Origin: Flavobacteriales bacterium
GTDB taxonomy: Bacteria > Bacteroidota > Bacteroidia > Flavobacteriales > Flavobacteriaceae
Reading direction: 5' to 3'
DNA length: 64,000 bases
Assembly: GCA_017303755.1 (NCBI GenBank)
Contig: JAFLBS010000005.1
Location: forward strand, 124,001-188,000
In this document: one piece after another, positions 52,852 to 61,537 of the stretch
How the letters are laid out: every line of letters begins with the position of its first letter
Numbering within the stretch: position 1 is the first letter of the stretch
Notes under the pieces: generated by a model
What the model was told of the DNA's origin: nothing
The model's database searches: none
Seen by the model: the letters and a program-made list of their open reading frames with translations, nothing else
Translations under genes and position numbers: made by a program

Positions 52852-52958
52852 GTGATAAATTTCTTGATTTTGCGAAATATTTTTTCGGTTTTAAATTGAC
52901 TGACAATTAAAGTATTTGTGTGTTATTTTTATCAATCATTATTCCAAAATAATTAAAA

Positions 52959-54050
52959 TCAATACTTTATTGCAGAAGATTTTTCTATAAAATAATTTAC
53001 TGCTTTATTGATATTACTCGGATTATAATTGGTTTCGTTGATTTTTTTAAATACACTTTCGTGAATGGCAGAATCGTCATTAATCACTCTTTTAGGCCAT
53101 AACCGCCAATCGAATTTCATTTGAAAAAACCAGCCATTGGGTTTAAAACGCGGTCGCGGAATCAAATCGGCTATCTTGAATTTTAAAGTACATGAATCGT
53201 GGATTTCCTGAAGATAATTGGGTATTTGGTAATTGGAATCATTGCCGTAAACGTATTTATTTACACGTGTTTTATTCAGAATTAAACCTGCGACAGAAGC
53301 TTCGCCCAACATCCATTCCAATGCAATTTTTGATAATCCTTCTTCTCTGTAGGAACCACCTACATCAGAGTGTACTCCTGCAAAAAACACTTCTTTACAG
53401 TTAGTATGCTCATTAGAAATGGGATAGAAATCATAATGTTTTCTTCGCTCATCAATAGCGATGGCATGACGAACCACATTGGCAATACCCAAACTTTTCG
53501 AAAACGGGAAACTTTTATACAAACTCATGATTCCGCCCGCAGCAACCACCGTATCCCAAACACCTATAAAATGAATTCGAATGGTTTTGGAAAAACGTAC
53601 TCTGAACGAATTGGCAATTTTAAACAAATCAGTTCCTTCTCCTTTGGAATAAATTTCTAAAACATAGCGCAAATGATTCGAATTTCCTTTGTGTAATAAA
53701 CCAAACATTTCAATTAAACCTGAGAGCATTCGCACCGTATAAGCTCCACGACTGAAGCCGAAAAGATAGATTTTATCACCATCTTCATAATGATCCATCA
53801 AATAAATATAAGCATCCATCACATTGGTTTCCAAGCTAGAAGCCGATAATGAATCTTTAAAAACATACCATTGTCGTGCTATCCAATTACGAATACCATC
53901 AGGAGCAATTGTTCCTACTCCAGGATTGTAATAGGCAATTTGATTACTATTAAAATCCAAACAGCTGTACAAATGAACGACATTTGTATTTTCGTTGATG
54001 GTTAGTTTATTATCGGTTCCATCACAACAGATGACTATGTTTTTTGGCAT
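52959..54050 (-). CDS. DUF2235 (alpha/beta hydrolase-like) protein
   Basis: 363 residues from the ATG at 54050 (MPKNIVICCDGTDNK). The frame is open to 54110, but the TATATTTG promoter box at 54086-54079 lies in that extension. DUF2235 features: CCDGTDNKL near the N-terminus, YNPGVGT, the nucleophile elbow LFGFSRGAYTVRMLSGLI (GFSRG), FIGVWDTV and FAGVHSDVGGSY (Asp/His region). The family includes Tle1-type phospholipase effectors and many stand-alone cytoplasmic hydrolases. No signal peptide, and no secretion-system gene is seen nearby, so an effector role is not supported here; a lipase-like hydrolase is the neutral call. Confidence 0.85.
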   Translation of the reverse strand: MPKNIVICCDGTDNKLTINENTNVVHLYSCLDFNSNQIAYYNPGVGTIAPDGIRNWIARQWYVFKDSLSASSLETNVMDAYIYLMDHYEDGDKIYLFGFSRGAYTVRMLSGLIEMFGLLHKGNSNHLRYVLEIYSKGEGTDLFKIANSFRVRFSKTIRIHFIGVWDTVVAAGGIMSLYKSFPFSKSLGIANVVRHAIAIDERRKHYDFYPISNEHTNCKEVFFAGVHSDVGGSYREEGLSKIALEWMLGEASVAGLILNKTRVNKYVYGNDSNYQIPNYLQEIHDSCTLKFKIADLIPRPRFKPNGWFFQMKFDWRLWPKRVINDDSAIHESVFKKINETNYNPSNINKAVNYFIEKSSAIKY

Positions 54051-54078
54051 TTTCAACGATTTTATTTGTTGCTCATTA

Positions 54079-54086
54079 CAAATATA
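54079..54086 (-). promoter_or_regulatory. -7 box TATATTTG of the DUF2235 gene
   Basis: Perfect TAnnTTTG on the minus strand, 29 bases before the ATG at 54050. Confidence 0.6.
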
Positions 54087-54115
54087 TACATTTGAACGGT
54101 GAAACTTCATAAAAT

Positions 54116-54145
54116 AAAAATGCCAAGTCTTTCAACTTGACATTT
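54116..54145 (-). terminator. Terminator after the 153-residue protein gene
   Basis: Arms AAATGCCAAGT and ACTTGACATTT (one mismatch), 80 bases after the stop at 54225. The sequence is closely related to the hairpin at 54833-54864. Confidence 0.6.
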
Positions 54146-54224
54146 CCCCCAACTTAACTAAAAAAACTAAAATTTAATAACTATTTTAAATTTTATCTTG
54201 AAATGCAACCCGATCTAAAACGAG

Positions 54225-54686
54225 TTACAATGCTTTTTTCCATATTTTCCACCATGCTTTTGATGGCTGTAAACGTTTGAGTATTGAATCCAATTCTCCA
54301 TTTGAATTAGGAAATAATATATCTCCACTTCCGCTTACGTCGTAAAATCCGACCTGGTATTTTTGAGCCAATTCTAATACCGCTGGATAGGCTTTTTCAG
54401 CTACTGTCCATCTAAAAGAAGCATAAATCACATCTCTTCCAATTGAGTAATCTGTTACGAAGTCACTTTCTAAATCATCAACATCGAGTGGTGAATAAGG
54501 TCCATTGAGCGCAGGAAATTCATGTGTCATCTCTTTGAACCAATTGTGCAATTCGGTAGTTGTTACTATCGGATCAACATAATTATGTGGTTCATTCCAC
54601 TCAACTTGTTCATCGTACCATTCTAAAAATTTAGTTTCTGATTGAGGTGCAATTTTAGGATTAAACACCATTAAATCATAGCTCAT
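54225..54686 (-). CDS. Conserved cytoplasmic protein of unknown function
   Basis: 153 residues with no signal peptide. MSYDLMVFNPKIAPQSE at the start, then EFLEWYDEQ-like acidic and Trp-rich segments (FLEWYDEQVEWNEPHNY) and a Gly/Asp segment YQVGFYDVSGSGDILFPNS; it ends KAWWKIWKKAL. Proteins with the MSYDL start are scattered across bacteria, often beside polymorphic toxins or effector genes, but the function is not established. Transcribed alone from TAGTTTTG (54752-54745) and followed by a terminator. Confidence 0.75.
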   Translation of the reverse strand: MSYDLMVFNPKIAPQSETKFLEWYDEQVEWNEPHNYVDPIVTTTELHNWFKEMTHEFPALNGPYSPLDVDDLESDFVTDYSIGRDVIYASFRWTVAEKAYPAVLELAQKYQVGFYDVSGSGDILFPNSNGELDSILKRLQPSKAWWKIWKKAL

Positions 54687-54744
54687 AGTTGATTTTCTTT
54701 TGTTGTTAATAGATTCTGTTTTGAATTAAAATTTGGTTCTTCCG

Positions 54745-54752
54745 CAAAACTA
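54745..54752 (-). promoter_or_regulatory. -7 box TAGTTTTG of the 153-residue protein gene
   Basis: Perfect TAnnTTTG on the minus strand, 59 bases before the start at 54686. Confidence 0.55.
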
Positions 54753-54832
54753 AATCATTGCGATTTATTAGAATACAGGAAAAACACCCTTTTTTTGTTT
54801 TTTTCCTCTTTTTTTAACGATTTATAACGCAT

Positions 54833-54864
54833 AAAATTGCCAAGTCATTTAACTTGGCAATTTT
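54833..54864 (-). terminator. Terminator of the CxxCH lipoprotein gene
   Basis: Exact 13-bp arms AAAATTGCCAAGT and ACTTGGCAATTTT with a 6-base loop, 30 bases after the stop at 54894. Confidence 0.85.
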
Positions 54865-54893
54865 CCCCAAACAAAACCTAAACATAGCAACTA

Positions 54894-56396
54894 CTATTCT
54901 TTTTTGACTGAACTGCTTTTTTGCAAACTCACTGCCAATGGCAAAATATCAGAAAAAACATGGCTTAAACTTCCTGGAGTGAGTGAATTATTTTTATTGT
55001 GACAAGCAAAACAACTTCCATATTCACTGTAAGCTGTTCCATTTTGTGCATAGGTTTCCATTGTGCTATTTGCTAATTGACTGGTTCCGATGGCTACACC
55101 AGGAGTTGTATTGGTTGGTGAATAACTTTTACCATTAGGCGCTACTCCATTTGCTGTCCAAGTGGCACCAATGAAAATATAATTTTTACGAATATCATTA
55201 CCCACTAACATTTTTTGCAAACTAGCATTCAATGAAATGATTTCACTATTAGCAGCAGCGACAGAAGCATCTTCTGCATTTGGAATTATATCTGAAGCAA
55301 CACCCCAAGGTTTAGTTCTCACTGTATTGCTTGGTTTTATAGAATCTCCTTTTCTACTCACTATTGAATTAGTCAAAGTATCATAGGTCATGTACGATTT
55401 ATTATATATTGTATCGGCTGCATTTGAATTCAGCACCCAATCATTTCCTGTATCGGCTGGAACTGTTTTTACATTTTTATTAACATCCAAATAAGTATAA
55501 CTCGCATTTGGAGCATTTTTCTTGTGTTCAAAAGTAGCCCAAACCATTTCTGGATGTCCAGCAGTACTCCCAACAATATGCACTCCAATTAATGCTAATG
55601 TGGCTTGCTTTTCATTCAAAGGCTTCCATGCAGTAGCTGTTTTAGTATACGTTGGAATAATTGCATTGATGGTAATATAATCAGAAGCATCGGCAAGTGT
55701 ACTTGCATCTACCCAAGAGGTTTTCAACTCCATTGTAAGTGTATTGGCATCATTTAATGTTACTCCATTAGCTTGAGCATACGCAACAATTTGAGCCAAC
55801 TCTGCTGGAGTAGTTGGAAAAGTTGCTCCAGATAATTTTCCAGCAGCAACACCCGTTAAAAACTGAGCGTAAACATCATTTACCATTGATATATAATAAA
55901 TAAGAGATCCATCTTTTGCCATTAAAACATCGTCGGTGGCTTGACCTTCTTCACTTTCAATTAATCCGTCTTTTGTAACATTAGAAACGGCTCTCATAAG
56001 TTGACCTTTTACATGCGGAATCAAAGTCCGTTTTCCTGATGCATCTTTGGGCGAAACGGTATAAAATGTAGGCGATTCCATAACCGTTCCAGCATTCGGA
56101 CTAGACGATGTAAGCCATAAAAACATTTGGGCTGACCATTGATAGAAATCGCAATTATCATTATGAACCAATCCGACACTTGTAGGTGGATTTACCGGAC
56201 CATTTTCAGTAGCTGTCCCACTTAAAAACCACGAATTGAATTGTGAAGTTGTTAATGGACACGATTGAAAAGCATCTTGCGGTAGTGAACTTACGGCAAG
56301 TAATTCTTCTTCTGTTGAAGCGTTGGGTTTACAACCTCCAAAAAGCGTTACTATAATTAGTACAGCGAAACCAATTTTAATGTTAGAATTTTTCAT
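54894..56396 (-). CDS. Lipoprotein with a single C-terminal haem c motif
   Basis: 500 residues. Lipobox LFGGC (Cys22); a long mature part with WSAQMFLWLTSS and VHIVGSTAGHPEMVWATFEHK; near the C-terminus YGSCFACHN, a CxxCH motif (C462, C465, H466) for covalent haem attachment, with possible distal ligands in the segment after it. The fold of the main domain is not recognised. Similar long proteins with one terminal CxxCH occur in Bacteroidota and Proteobacteria without an assigned role. Possibly a periplasmic redox protein. Own promoter at 56448-56455 and strong terminator; its neighbours do not clarify its job. Confidence 0.72.
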   Translation of the reverse strand: MKNSNIKIGFAVLIIVTLFGGCKPNASTEEELLAVSSLPQDAFQSCPLTTSQFNSWFLSGTATENGPVNPPTSVGLVHNDNCDFYQWSAQMFLWLTSSSPNAGTVMESPTFYTVSPKDASGKRTLIPHVKGQLMRAVSNVTKDGLIESEEGQATDDVLMAKDGSLIYYISMVNDVYAQFLTGVAAGKLSGATFPTTPAELAQIVAYAQANGVTLNDANTLTMELKTSWVDASTLADASDYITINAIIPTYTKTATAWKPLNEKQATLALIGVHIVGSTAGHPEMVWATFEHKKNAPNASYTYLDVNKNVKTVPADTGNDWVLNSNAADTIYNKSYMTYDTLTNSIVSRKGDSIKPSNTVRTKPWGVASDIIPNAEDASVAAANSEIISLNASLQKMLVGNDIRKNYIFIGATWTANGVAPNGKSYSPTNTTPGVAIGTSQLANSTMETYAQNGTAYSEYGSCFACHNKNNSLTPGSLSHVFSDILPLAVSLQKSSSVKKE

Positions 56397-56447
56397 ACTA
56401 TCTTGTGTTAGGTTAATGGTAAGTATTTTGAATCAGCATTAGTGAGA

Positions 56448-56455
56448 CAAATTTA
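56448..56455 (-). promoter_or_regulatory. -7 box TAAATTTG of the CxxCH lipoprotein gene
   Basis: Perfect TAnnTTTG on the minus strand, 52 bases before the start at 56396. Confidence 0.55.
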
Positions 56456-56506
56456 TCTACCTTCTACCACAAGAAATAGAGTAGTTTTACGGGTTTTTCA
56501 AAAAAA

Positions 56507-58867
56507 TTAGGCACAACTCTGAATGGTTTCAAACAAAATATCTTTATTAACAGGTTTGGATAAGTAATGGTTCATACCTATTTCTTTTACTCGATCTTTG
56601 GTTGCTTCCATGACATCAGCAGTTACGGCTATAATGGGTATGTTTTTATCATTGATTCCTGAATTTCCTTTACGAATGGCAATAGTTGCTTCGTAACCGT
56701 CCATAACTGGCATTTGTAAATCCATTAATATGACATCGTATTTTTGGTTGTGTAAAAATTCCAATCCTTCTTCTCCGTTATTAGCATAATCTACTTGAGT
56801 ATTCAACCATTTCTTGGTAATCATTTTCAATACCATTTGGTTCATAGCATTGTCTTCAACTACCAAAATTCGTTTACCTTTCAAATCGTATTCTAAAACT
56901 GCAACTGGTTTTACTTCTTCTTTAATTACAACTTCCTCAACACAGAGTTTTACTTTACAAACCGTTCCTTGATTGACAATACTTTGCATATCAATTTCGC
57001 CTTTATGCAGATTAACCAAGGCTTTTACGATGTACAATCCCAAACCTAATCCGCCGTATTTCCGTTTGTTATCAATAGTTTGTTGAGAAAAGGAATCAAA
57101 AATACTGTTCATTTTTTCTTTGGCAATTCCTTCTCCAGTATCTGAAACAATGAATGTTAGAGTAACTTTTCCGTTTATGTTTTTCGATTCTACTTTGAAT
57201 TTCACAAAACCTTCTGCTGTAAATTTTATGGCATTTGATACTAAGTTAGTTACAATCTGACGAATTCTTTCGCCATCTCCTTTTACCATTTTTGGTAAAT
57301 TGGGTGAAGGAATGTATTGAAAATCCAACCCTTTCCCCTGTGCTTGAACTGTGCTGTTATTGCGAATTTCGTCAAATAATTTATGAGCATCAAATTCGAC
57401 TAACTCCAACTTGATTTCGCCCTTTTCGATTTTTGAAAAATCCAAAATATCATTTACCGAACTCAATAAGCTAGTTGATGAACTCCTGATTACTTCACAT
57501 TTTTCTTGTATAGAATTACTATCTGTTTCCCCTTTGATTGATTCAATAAAATTCATAATTGTATTCAGAGGTGTTCGCAGTTCGTGACTTATATTAGAAA
57601 GAAAATACGTCTTCAATTCGTTCATTTCTTCGGCTTTTTGAAGTGCTAAATTTTGAAGATTTTCTCGGTCTTCTTTTAGCTTTTTAATTAAACTTGCCAT
57701 TGAAAGTGAAAGGAATATAATTTCCAAACCCGTTCCTAATTTCGAACTATTTTCAGTAATGAAATTATTGGGTAACAAACTGAAATTCTTCAAAATAAAG
57801 ATTACAAAACCCGTTACAAGTGACAAAATTCCCAAGGTAAAAAATTGATACACCTGTTTGGTTTTAGAATAAATTTCGACCAATGAAGCAATGATCAATA
57901 CCAACAAAAACAGTCCTAACGCATTCATCGCAGGATAACCATAATGAAACCATTTTGGAACAAATAAAATCACAAAAAACAATGCTCCAAAACAGGCATA
58001 GAGCACATTAAAAGCAACGTACAAACGATTACTAACTTGCTTTACATTCAAATAATACTGAGCATAATTCCCTAAAAAGAAACCCGAAATTACCGCAAAC
58101 AGCAACACTGATTTATTAGAAAGCCAACCCGAATTGGGTGTAATGAATTGATAAAAATAGCCATCCAATGAAAATTGTAATAGTCCGATAAAAATCACAT
58201 ACAAAGCATAGTACAAGAACACTCGTTGCTTCATTGCATAGAAAAAGAAAAAATACAAAATGAATGCAATGATTAAGATTCCGTAGAAAAAACCAAATAC
58301 AATTTGCTCGAATGATGAATTTTCTATCAAATCATCGGTAGTTCTGAGCAACAAAGGAACATTAATAACTTCGCCATCACTACTTAAATTCAAATAGTAA
58401 TCACCCGTTTCATTGGGTTGAAGATTGATTTTAAAAATAGTTTTACGATGCTGAAAACTTCGTTCTTTAAACGGAATACTATCTCCGCTTCTCTGAAGTA
58501 TGATTTTTCCGTCGGGTTGTACCTTATAAAAATTGGCCACATCTACAATGGGTCGAGAGGTTTCTAAATAATAGCTTACCACTTTTGTAGTAGCATTTTT
58601 AATGGAAAAATGCAACCAATACTGATCGGTTGTAAATCCTAAATCAGTATTTTCAAAAACAAGTGGTTCAAATTGATCTTTCGGAATTTTTAGTGCTTCC
58701 TTTATACTGATCTTTTTATCCTTCAGATTGATAATAGAAGTGTATTTGTGAAGAGATTGACTTTTAAAACTGGAGTTTTCTTTGATTAAGAATTGCGAAT
58801 TACCGTTAACACTGATTAAAAATAAAACAATAGTTAACCAAAATAATAAGGTAGTTTTTGTTTTCAT
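56507..58867 (-). CDS. 7TMR-DISM hybrid histidine kinase
   Basis: 786 residues. Signal peptide (to about 24); periplasmic 7TMR-DISMED2 sensor (about 30-170; YWLHFSIKNATT, YYLETSRPIVDVANFY), a domain predicted to bind carbohydrates or similar small ligands; seven membrane helices (about 190-395); coiled coil; HisKA with SNISHELRTPLNT (phospho-acceptor H428); HATPase (NLVSNAIKFTAEG, DTGEGIAKEK, GGLGLGLYIVKAL); C-terminal receiver domain with VVEDNAMNQ and phospho-acceptor D716 in LMDLQMPVMDG. No DNA-binding output, so it must phosphorelay to another protein encoded elsewhere or act through an Hpt protein. Its input is unknown. Confidence 0.95.
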   Translation of the reverse strand: MKTKTTLLFWLTIVLFLISVNGNSQFLIKENSSFKSQSLHKYTSIINLKDKKISIKEALKIPKDQFEPLVFENTDLGFTTDQYWLHFSIKNATTKVVSYYLETSRPIVDVANFYKVQPDGKIILQRSGDSIPFKERSFQHRKTIFKINLQPNETGDYYLNLSSDGEVINVPLLLRTTDDLIENSSFEQIVFGFFYGILIIAFILYFFFFYAMKQRVFLYYALYVIFIGLLQFSLDGYFYQFITPNSGWLSNKSVLLFAVISGFFLGNYAQYYLNVKQVSNRLYVAFNVLYACFGALFFVILFVPKWFHYGYPAMNALGLFLLVLIIASLVEIYSKTKQVYQFFTLGILSLVTGFVIFILKNFSLLPNNFITENSSKLGTGLEIIFLSLSMASLIKKLKEDRENLQNLALQKAEEMNELKTYFLSNISHELRTPLNTIMNFIESIKGETDSNSIQEKCEVIRSSSTSLLSSVNDILDFSKIEKGEIKLELVEFDAHKLFDEIRNNSTVQAQGKGLDFQYIPSPNLPKMVKGDGERIRQIVTNLVSNAIKFTAEGFVKFKVESKNINGKVTLTFIVSDTGEGIAKEKMNSIFDSFSQQTIDNKRKYGGLGLGLYIVKALVNLHKGEIDMQSIVNQGTVCKVKLCVEEVVIKEEVKPVAVLEYDLKGKRILVVEDNAMNQMVLKMITKKWLNTQVDYANNGEEGLEFLHNQKYDVILMDLQMPVMDGYEATIAIRKGNSGINDKNIPIIAVTADVMEATKDRVKEIGMNHYLSKPVNKDILFETIQSCA

Positions 58868-58965
58868 GTAGGTTGTTTTTTGTTGTTTGGGATAAGTATT
58901 TACGAAAAAAAAGTGCGTTGAGTTTTAAAAAATTAATTTTTTTTAAATTATTTATTTCAAGTCGT

Positions 58966-58973
58966 TAGCTTTG
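58966..58973 (+). promoter_or_regulatory. -7 box TAGCTTTG of rdgB
   Basis: Perfect TAnnTTTG, 11 bases before the ATG at 58984, giving a very short or absent leader. Confidence 0.65.
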
Positions 58974-58983
58974 TAAAAAAAAC

Positions 58984-59559
58984 ATGCAACTCGTTTTCGC
59001 TTCTAATAATAAAAACAAAATCAAAGAGATTCAATTACTAGTTCCAAATTCCATTCAAATTCTAAGTTTGGAAGACATTGGTTGTTTGGATGATATTCCT
59101 GAAACCGCCGATACCATTGAAGGAAATGCTATTTTAAAAGCTAATTATGTAACTGATAAATTCGGTTTTAATTGTTTTGCTGATGATTCGGGTTTGGAAG
59201 TTGATGCATTGAATGGAGCGCCCGGAGTGTACTCTGCTCGTTACGCTGGCGAACCCAAAGACGATAACAAAAACATTGAAAAAGTGTTAGAAAACTTAAC
59301 AGGAACGACCAACCGAAAAGCCAACTTCAAAACGGTGATTTGTTTGAATCTTGATGGCGAACAACATCTTTTCACAGGAATCATCAACGGGAGAATTATT
59401 GATGAAAAAATCGGGACTAACGGATTTGGCTACGATCCTATTTTTGTGGCCGATGGTTATGAAAAAACCTTTGCTGAGCTTTCGATGGAAGAAAAATCAA
59501 GTATCAGTCATCGTGGAATTGCAGTCAAACAATTAGTAAAATTCTTATCCAACAAATAA
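58984..59559 (+). CDS. rdgB: XTP/dITP diphosphatase (RdgB/HAM1)
   Basis: 191 residues. House-cleaning pyrophosphatase hydrolysing dITP, XTP and ITP to monophosphates to keep deaminated purines out of DNA. Family motifs complete: LVFASNNKNKIKEIQ (substrate loop), FADDSGLEVDALNGAPGVYSA (catalytic Asp pair), FGYDPIFV and SHRGIAVKQL. Leader is very short after TAGCTTTG. It is followed after 23 bases by the TPR gene, probably in one unit. Confidence 0.97.
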   Translation: MQLVFASNNKNKIKEIQLLVPNSIQILSLEDIGCLDDIPETADTIEGNAILKANYVTDKFGFNCFADDSGLEVDALNGAPGVYSARYAGEPKDDNKNIEKVLENLTGTTNRKANFKTVICLNLDGEQHLFTGIINGRIIDEKIGTNGFGYDPIFVADGYEKTFAELSMEEKSSISHRGIAVKQLVKFLSNK

Positions 59560-59582
59560 ATCAACCTACTTACACCCTTTTT

Positions 59583-61391
59583 ATGCCAAAATTACTGTCT
59601 CTGTTTTTATTTATCGCTACATTAAGTTGCGTTGCCCAATCTGATGTTGAATTGTTAGTTAATTCTGGCCTTCGTGAACACGAAAATCTAAATTATGACA
59701 AAGCCATAGAACTGTGCAATCAAGCCGAAAAACTTGATGCTTCGATTATTGCAATCTATATTAATAGAAGTAATTCCTATTTTGAAAAAAAAGACTATTC
59801 AAAGTCGTTAATTGATATTGAAAAGGCCTTAAAATTGGATCCAAACTCTGCATTTGCATACCACAACAGAGGCTTAACTTATTACAAACAAAATCGATTG
59901 AATGAAGCATTACTCGATTACAATCGCGCACTCGAAATTGATCCCTATTACCTTTCTGCTTATGGAAATAAAATTAGGCTTTTGACTGACATGAAAAAGC
60001 CTGAAGACATAAAAAAAATGATTGAAAATGTGCAAAAAGAACATCCAAATAAATCCATCGGATATGTTGTGAGCCACATTTATTATTGGATTAATAATGA
60101 CTTCAGCAGTTCATTAGTTGAACTCAATAAAGCTGTGTTAGTCGACAAAAAAGATGAAATGGCTTTGCACGAACGAGCCAAGCTAAAAGATGACATCGAT
60201 GATGAGAAAGGAGCAATTGCAGATTACAATAACCTAATACAACTCAATCCAAATAATGCTGATTACTACTTTGAAAGAAGTAGTTGCTATTATGATTTAA
60301 AAGAATACGAAAAAGTAGTTGACGATTGTAGTAAAGCGATCCTTTTAAATGATAGCCATTGTATGGCTTATTTAAGAAGAGGTGATGCGTACGACAGTAT
60401 GGGCGCACACGAAAAATCAGTAGCCGATTATGAAAAAGCAATTTCGCTTCGTCCGACTGATGCCGAAATTTATAATGAATTGGGGAAAGTGTATTTTTTA
60501 AGAAATGAGTTTTCAAAGTCATTAGAAGTATTCAATCGGATTCTACAACTGAAACCTGATGCTCAAGCCTCATTAGAATACCGTGCTGGTTGCAAGTCAA
60601 AACTTCTAGACTACAAAGGAGCAATTGAAGATTATGATAAATTAATTCAATTGAGCCCAAAAAATTTCAGCCTTTATTATAACAAAGCCTTACAACTCGA
60701 TTTACTAAATGAAAAAGTAGAAGCCTGCAAAACCATGAAGAAAGCTTACATTAGGGTTGAAAAAAGGCTTTCAACAGAATTTTTTGTGGTTCACAATTAT
60801 TTAATGGAAAACTGTAGAGAAAACTTTAGTCCAAAAACGTTAAAAGTATTCGATTTATCTCAAGAAGCATTGAATTTATATGAAGAACGAAAAATTGATT
60901 TAGTCATCAAAAAATACGATGAAATGATTGCTATAGTGCCCGATTCAGCATCATTATATTACGACCGAGGCAAAATGAAAAGAGAGTTAAATCGATTTGA
61001 AGAAGCCATAGTTGATTATAAAAAATCATTACAATTCGACAAAAAAAATGTCGAAACTCTAGCATCATTAGCCAATTGTTACACATTCACCTATAAATTT
61101 GACAAAGCAATCGAGACGTTTTTAGAAGCAATAAAAGTGGATGAAAATTATGCTATATCGTATCATAACTTGGCTCTCATTTATTCGAATAATAAAGAAT
61201 ATGATTTAGCAATAAAATACCTTGAAATCGCTACCCAAAAAGACCCTAAATATACTTCTGCTTTCTACCAACTTGGTTTGAATTACTTACTCATCAACGA
61301 GAATGAAAGAGCTTGTTTTAACTTTAAAAGAGCGCAAGCACTAGGTTCTATGGAAGCTAAAATCAAGCTCATTTCTGAGTGTAATAATTAA
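59583..61391 (+). CDS. Exported tetratricopeptide-repeat protein
   Basis: 602 residues. Signal peptide MPKLLSLFLFIATLSCVAQ, then about 14 TPR units of 34 residues throughout, e.g. AFAYHNRGLTYYKQNRLNEA, IYNELGKVYFLRNEFSKSLE and AISYHNLALIYSNNKEYDLA. No other domain. Periplasmic TPR scaffold; partner unknown. It starts 23 bases after the rdgB stop, so it is likely co-transcribed, although no functional link is known. Two repeats in the middle (about 125-175 and 375-430) are degenerate. Confidence 0.92.
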   Translation: MPKLLSLFLFIATLSCVAQSDVELLVNSGLREHENLNYDKAIELCNQAEKLDASIIAIYINRSNSYFEKKDYSKSLIDIEKALKLDPNSAFAYHNRGLTYYKQNRLNEALLDYNRALEIDPYYLSAYGNKIRLLTDMKKPEDIKKMIENVQKEHPNKSIGYVVSHIYYWINNDFSSSLVELNKAVLVDKKDEMALHERAKLKDDIDDEKGAIADYNNLIQLNPNNADYYFERSSCYYDLKEYEKVVDDCSKAILLNDSHCMAYLRRGDAYDSMGAHEKSVADYEKAISLRPTDAEIYNELGKVYFLRNEFSKSLEVFNRILQLKPDAQASLEYRAGCKSKLLDYKGAIEDYDKLIQLSPKNFSLYYNKALQLDLLNEKVEACKTMKKAYIRVEKRLSTEFFVVHNYLMENCRENFSPKTLKVFDLSQEALNLYEERKIDLVIKKYDEMIAIVPDSASLYYDRGKMKRELNRFEEAIVDYKKSLQFDKKNVETLASLANCYTFTYKFDKAIETFLEAIKVDENYAISYHNLALIYSNNKEYDLAIKYLEIATQKDPKYTSAFYQLGLNYLLINENERACFNFKRAQALGSMEAKIKLISECNN

Positions 61392-61509
61392 CAAAAATCA
61401 TCTTCAAAACTTCTGAACTGATGTTTAAGTTTTAATTTCGATTTCTTTCTAAATCACAACAAATTGATTATCAATTAATAACAAATTAGTTTATATGGTA
61501 TTTAAAAAC

Positions 61510-61517
61510 TACCTTTG
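61510..61517 (+). promoter_or_regulatory. -7 box TACCTTTG of the DEAD-box helicase gene
   Basis: Perfect TAnnTTTG, 20 bases before the ATG at 61538. Confidence 0.65.
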
Positions 61518-61537
61518 CACCCAATTTAAAATACTTT

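Noticed and set aside
52959-54050. Type VI secretion effector (Tle1-like)
   Set aside because: DUF2235 alone is not enough; there is no secretion-system, PAAR or VgrG gene in the window.
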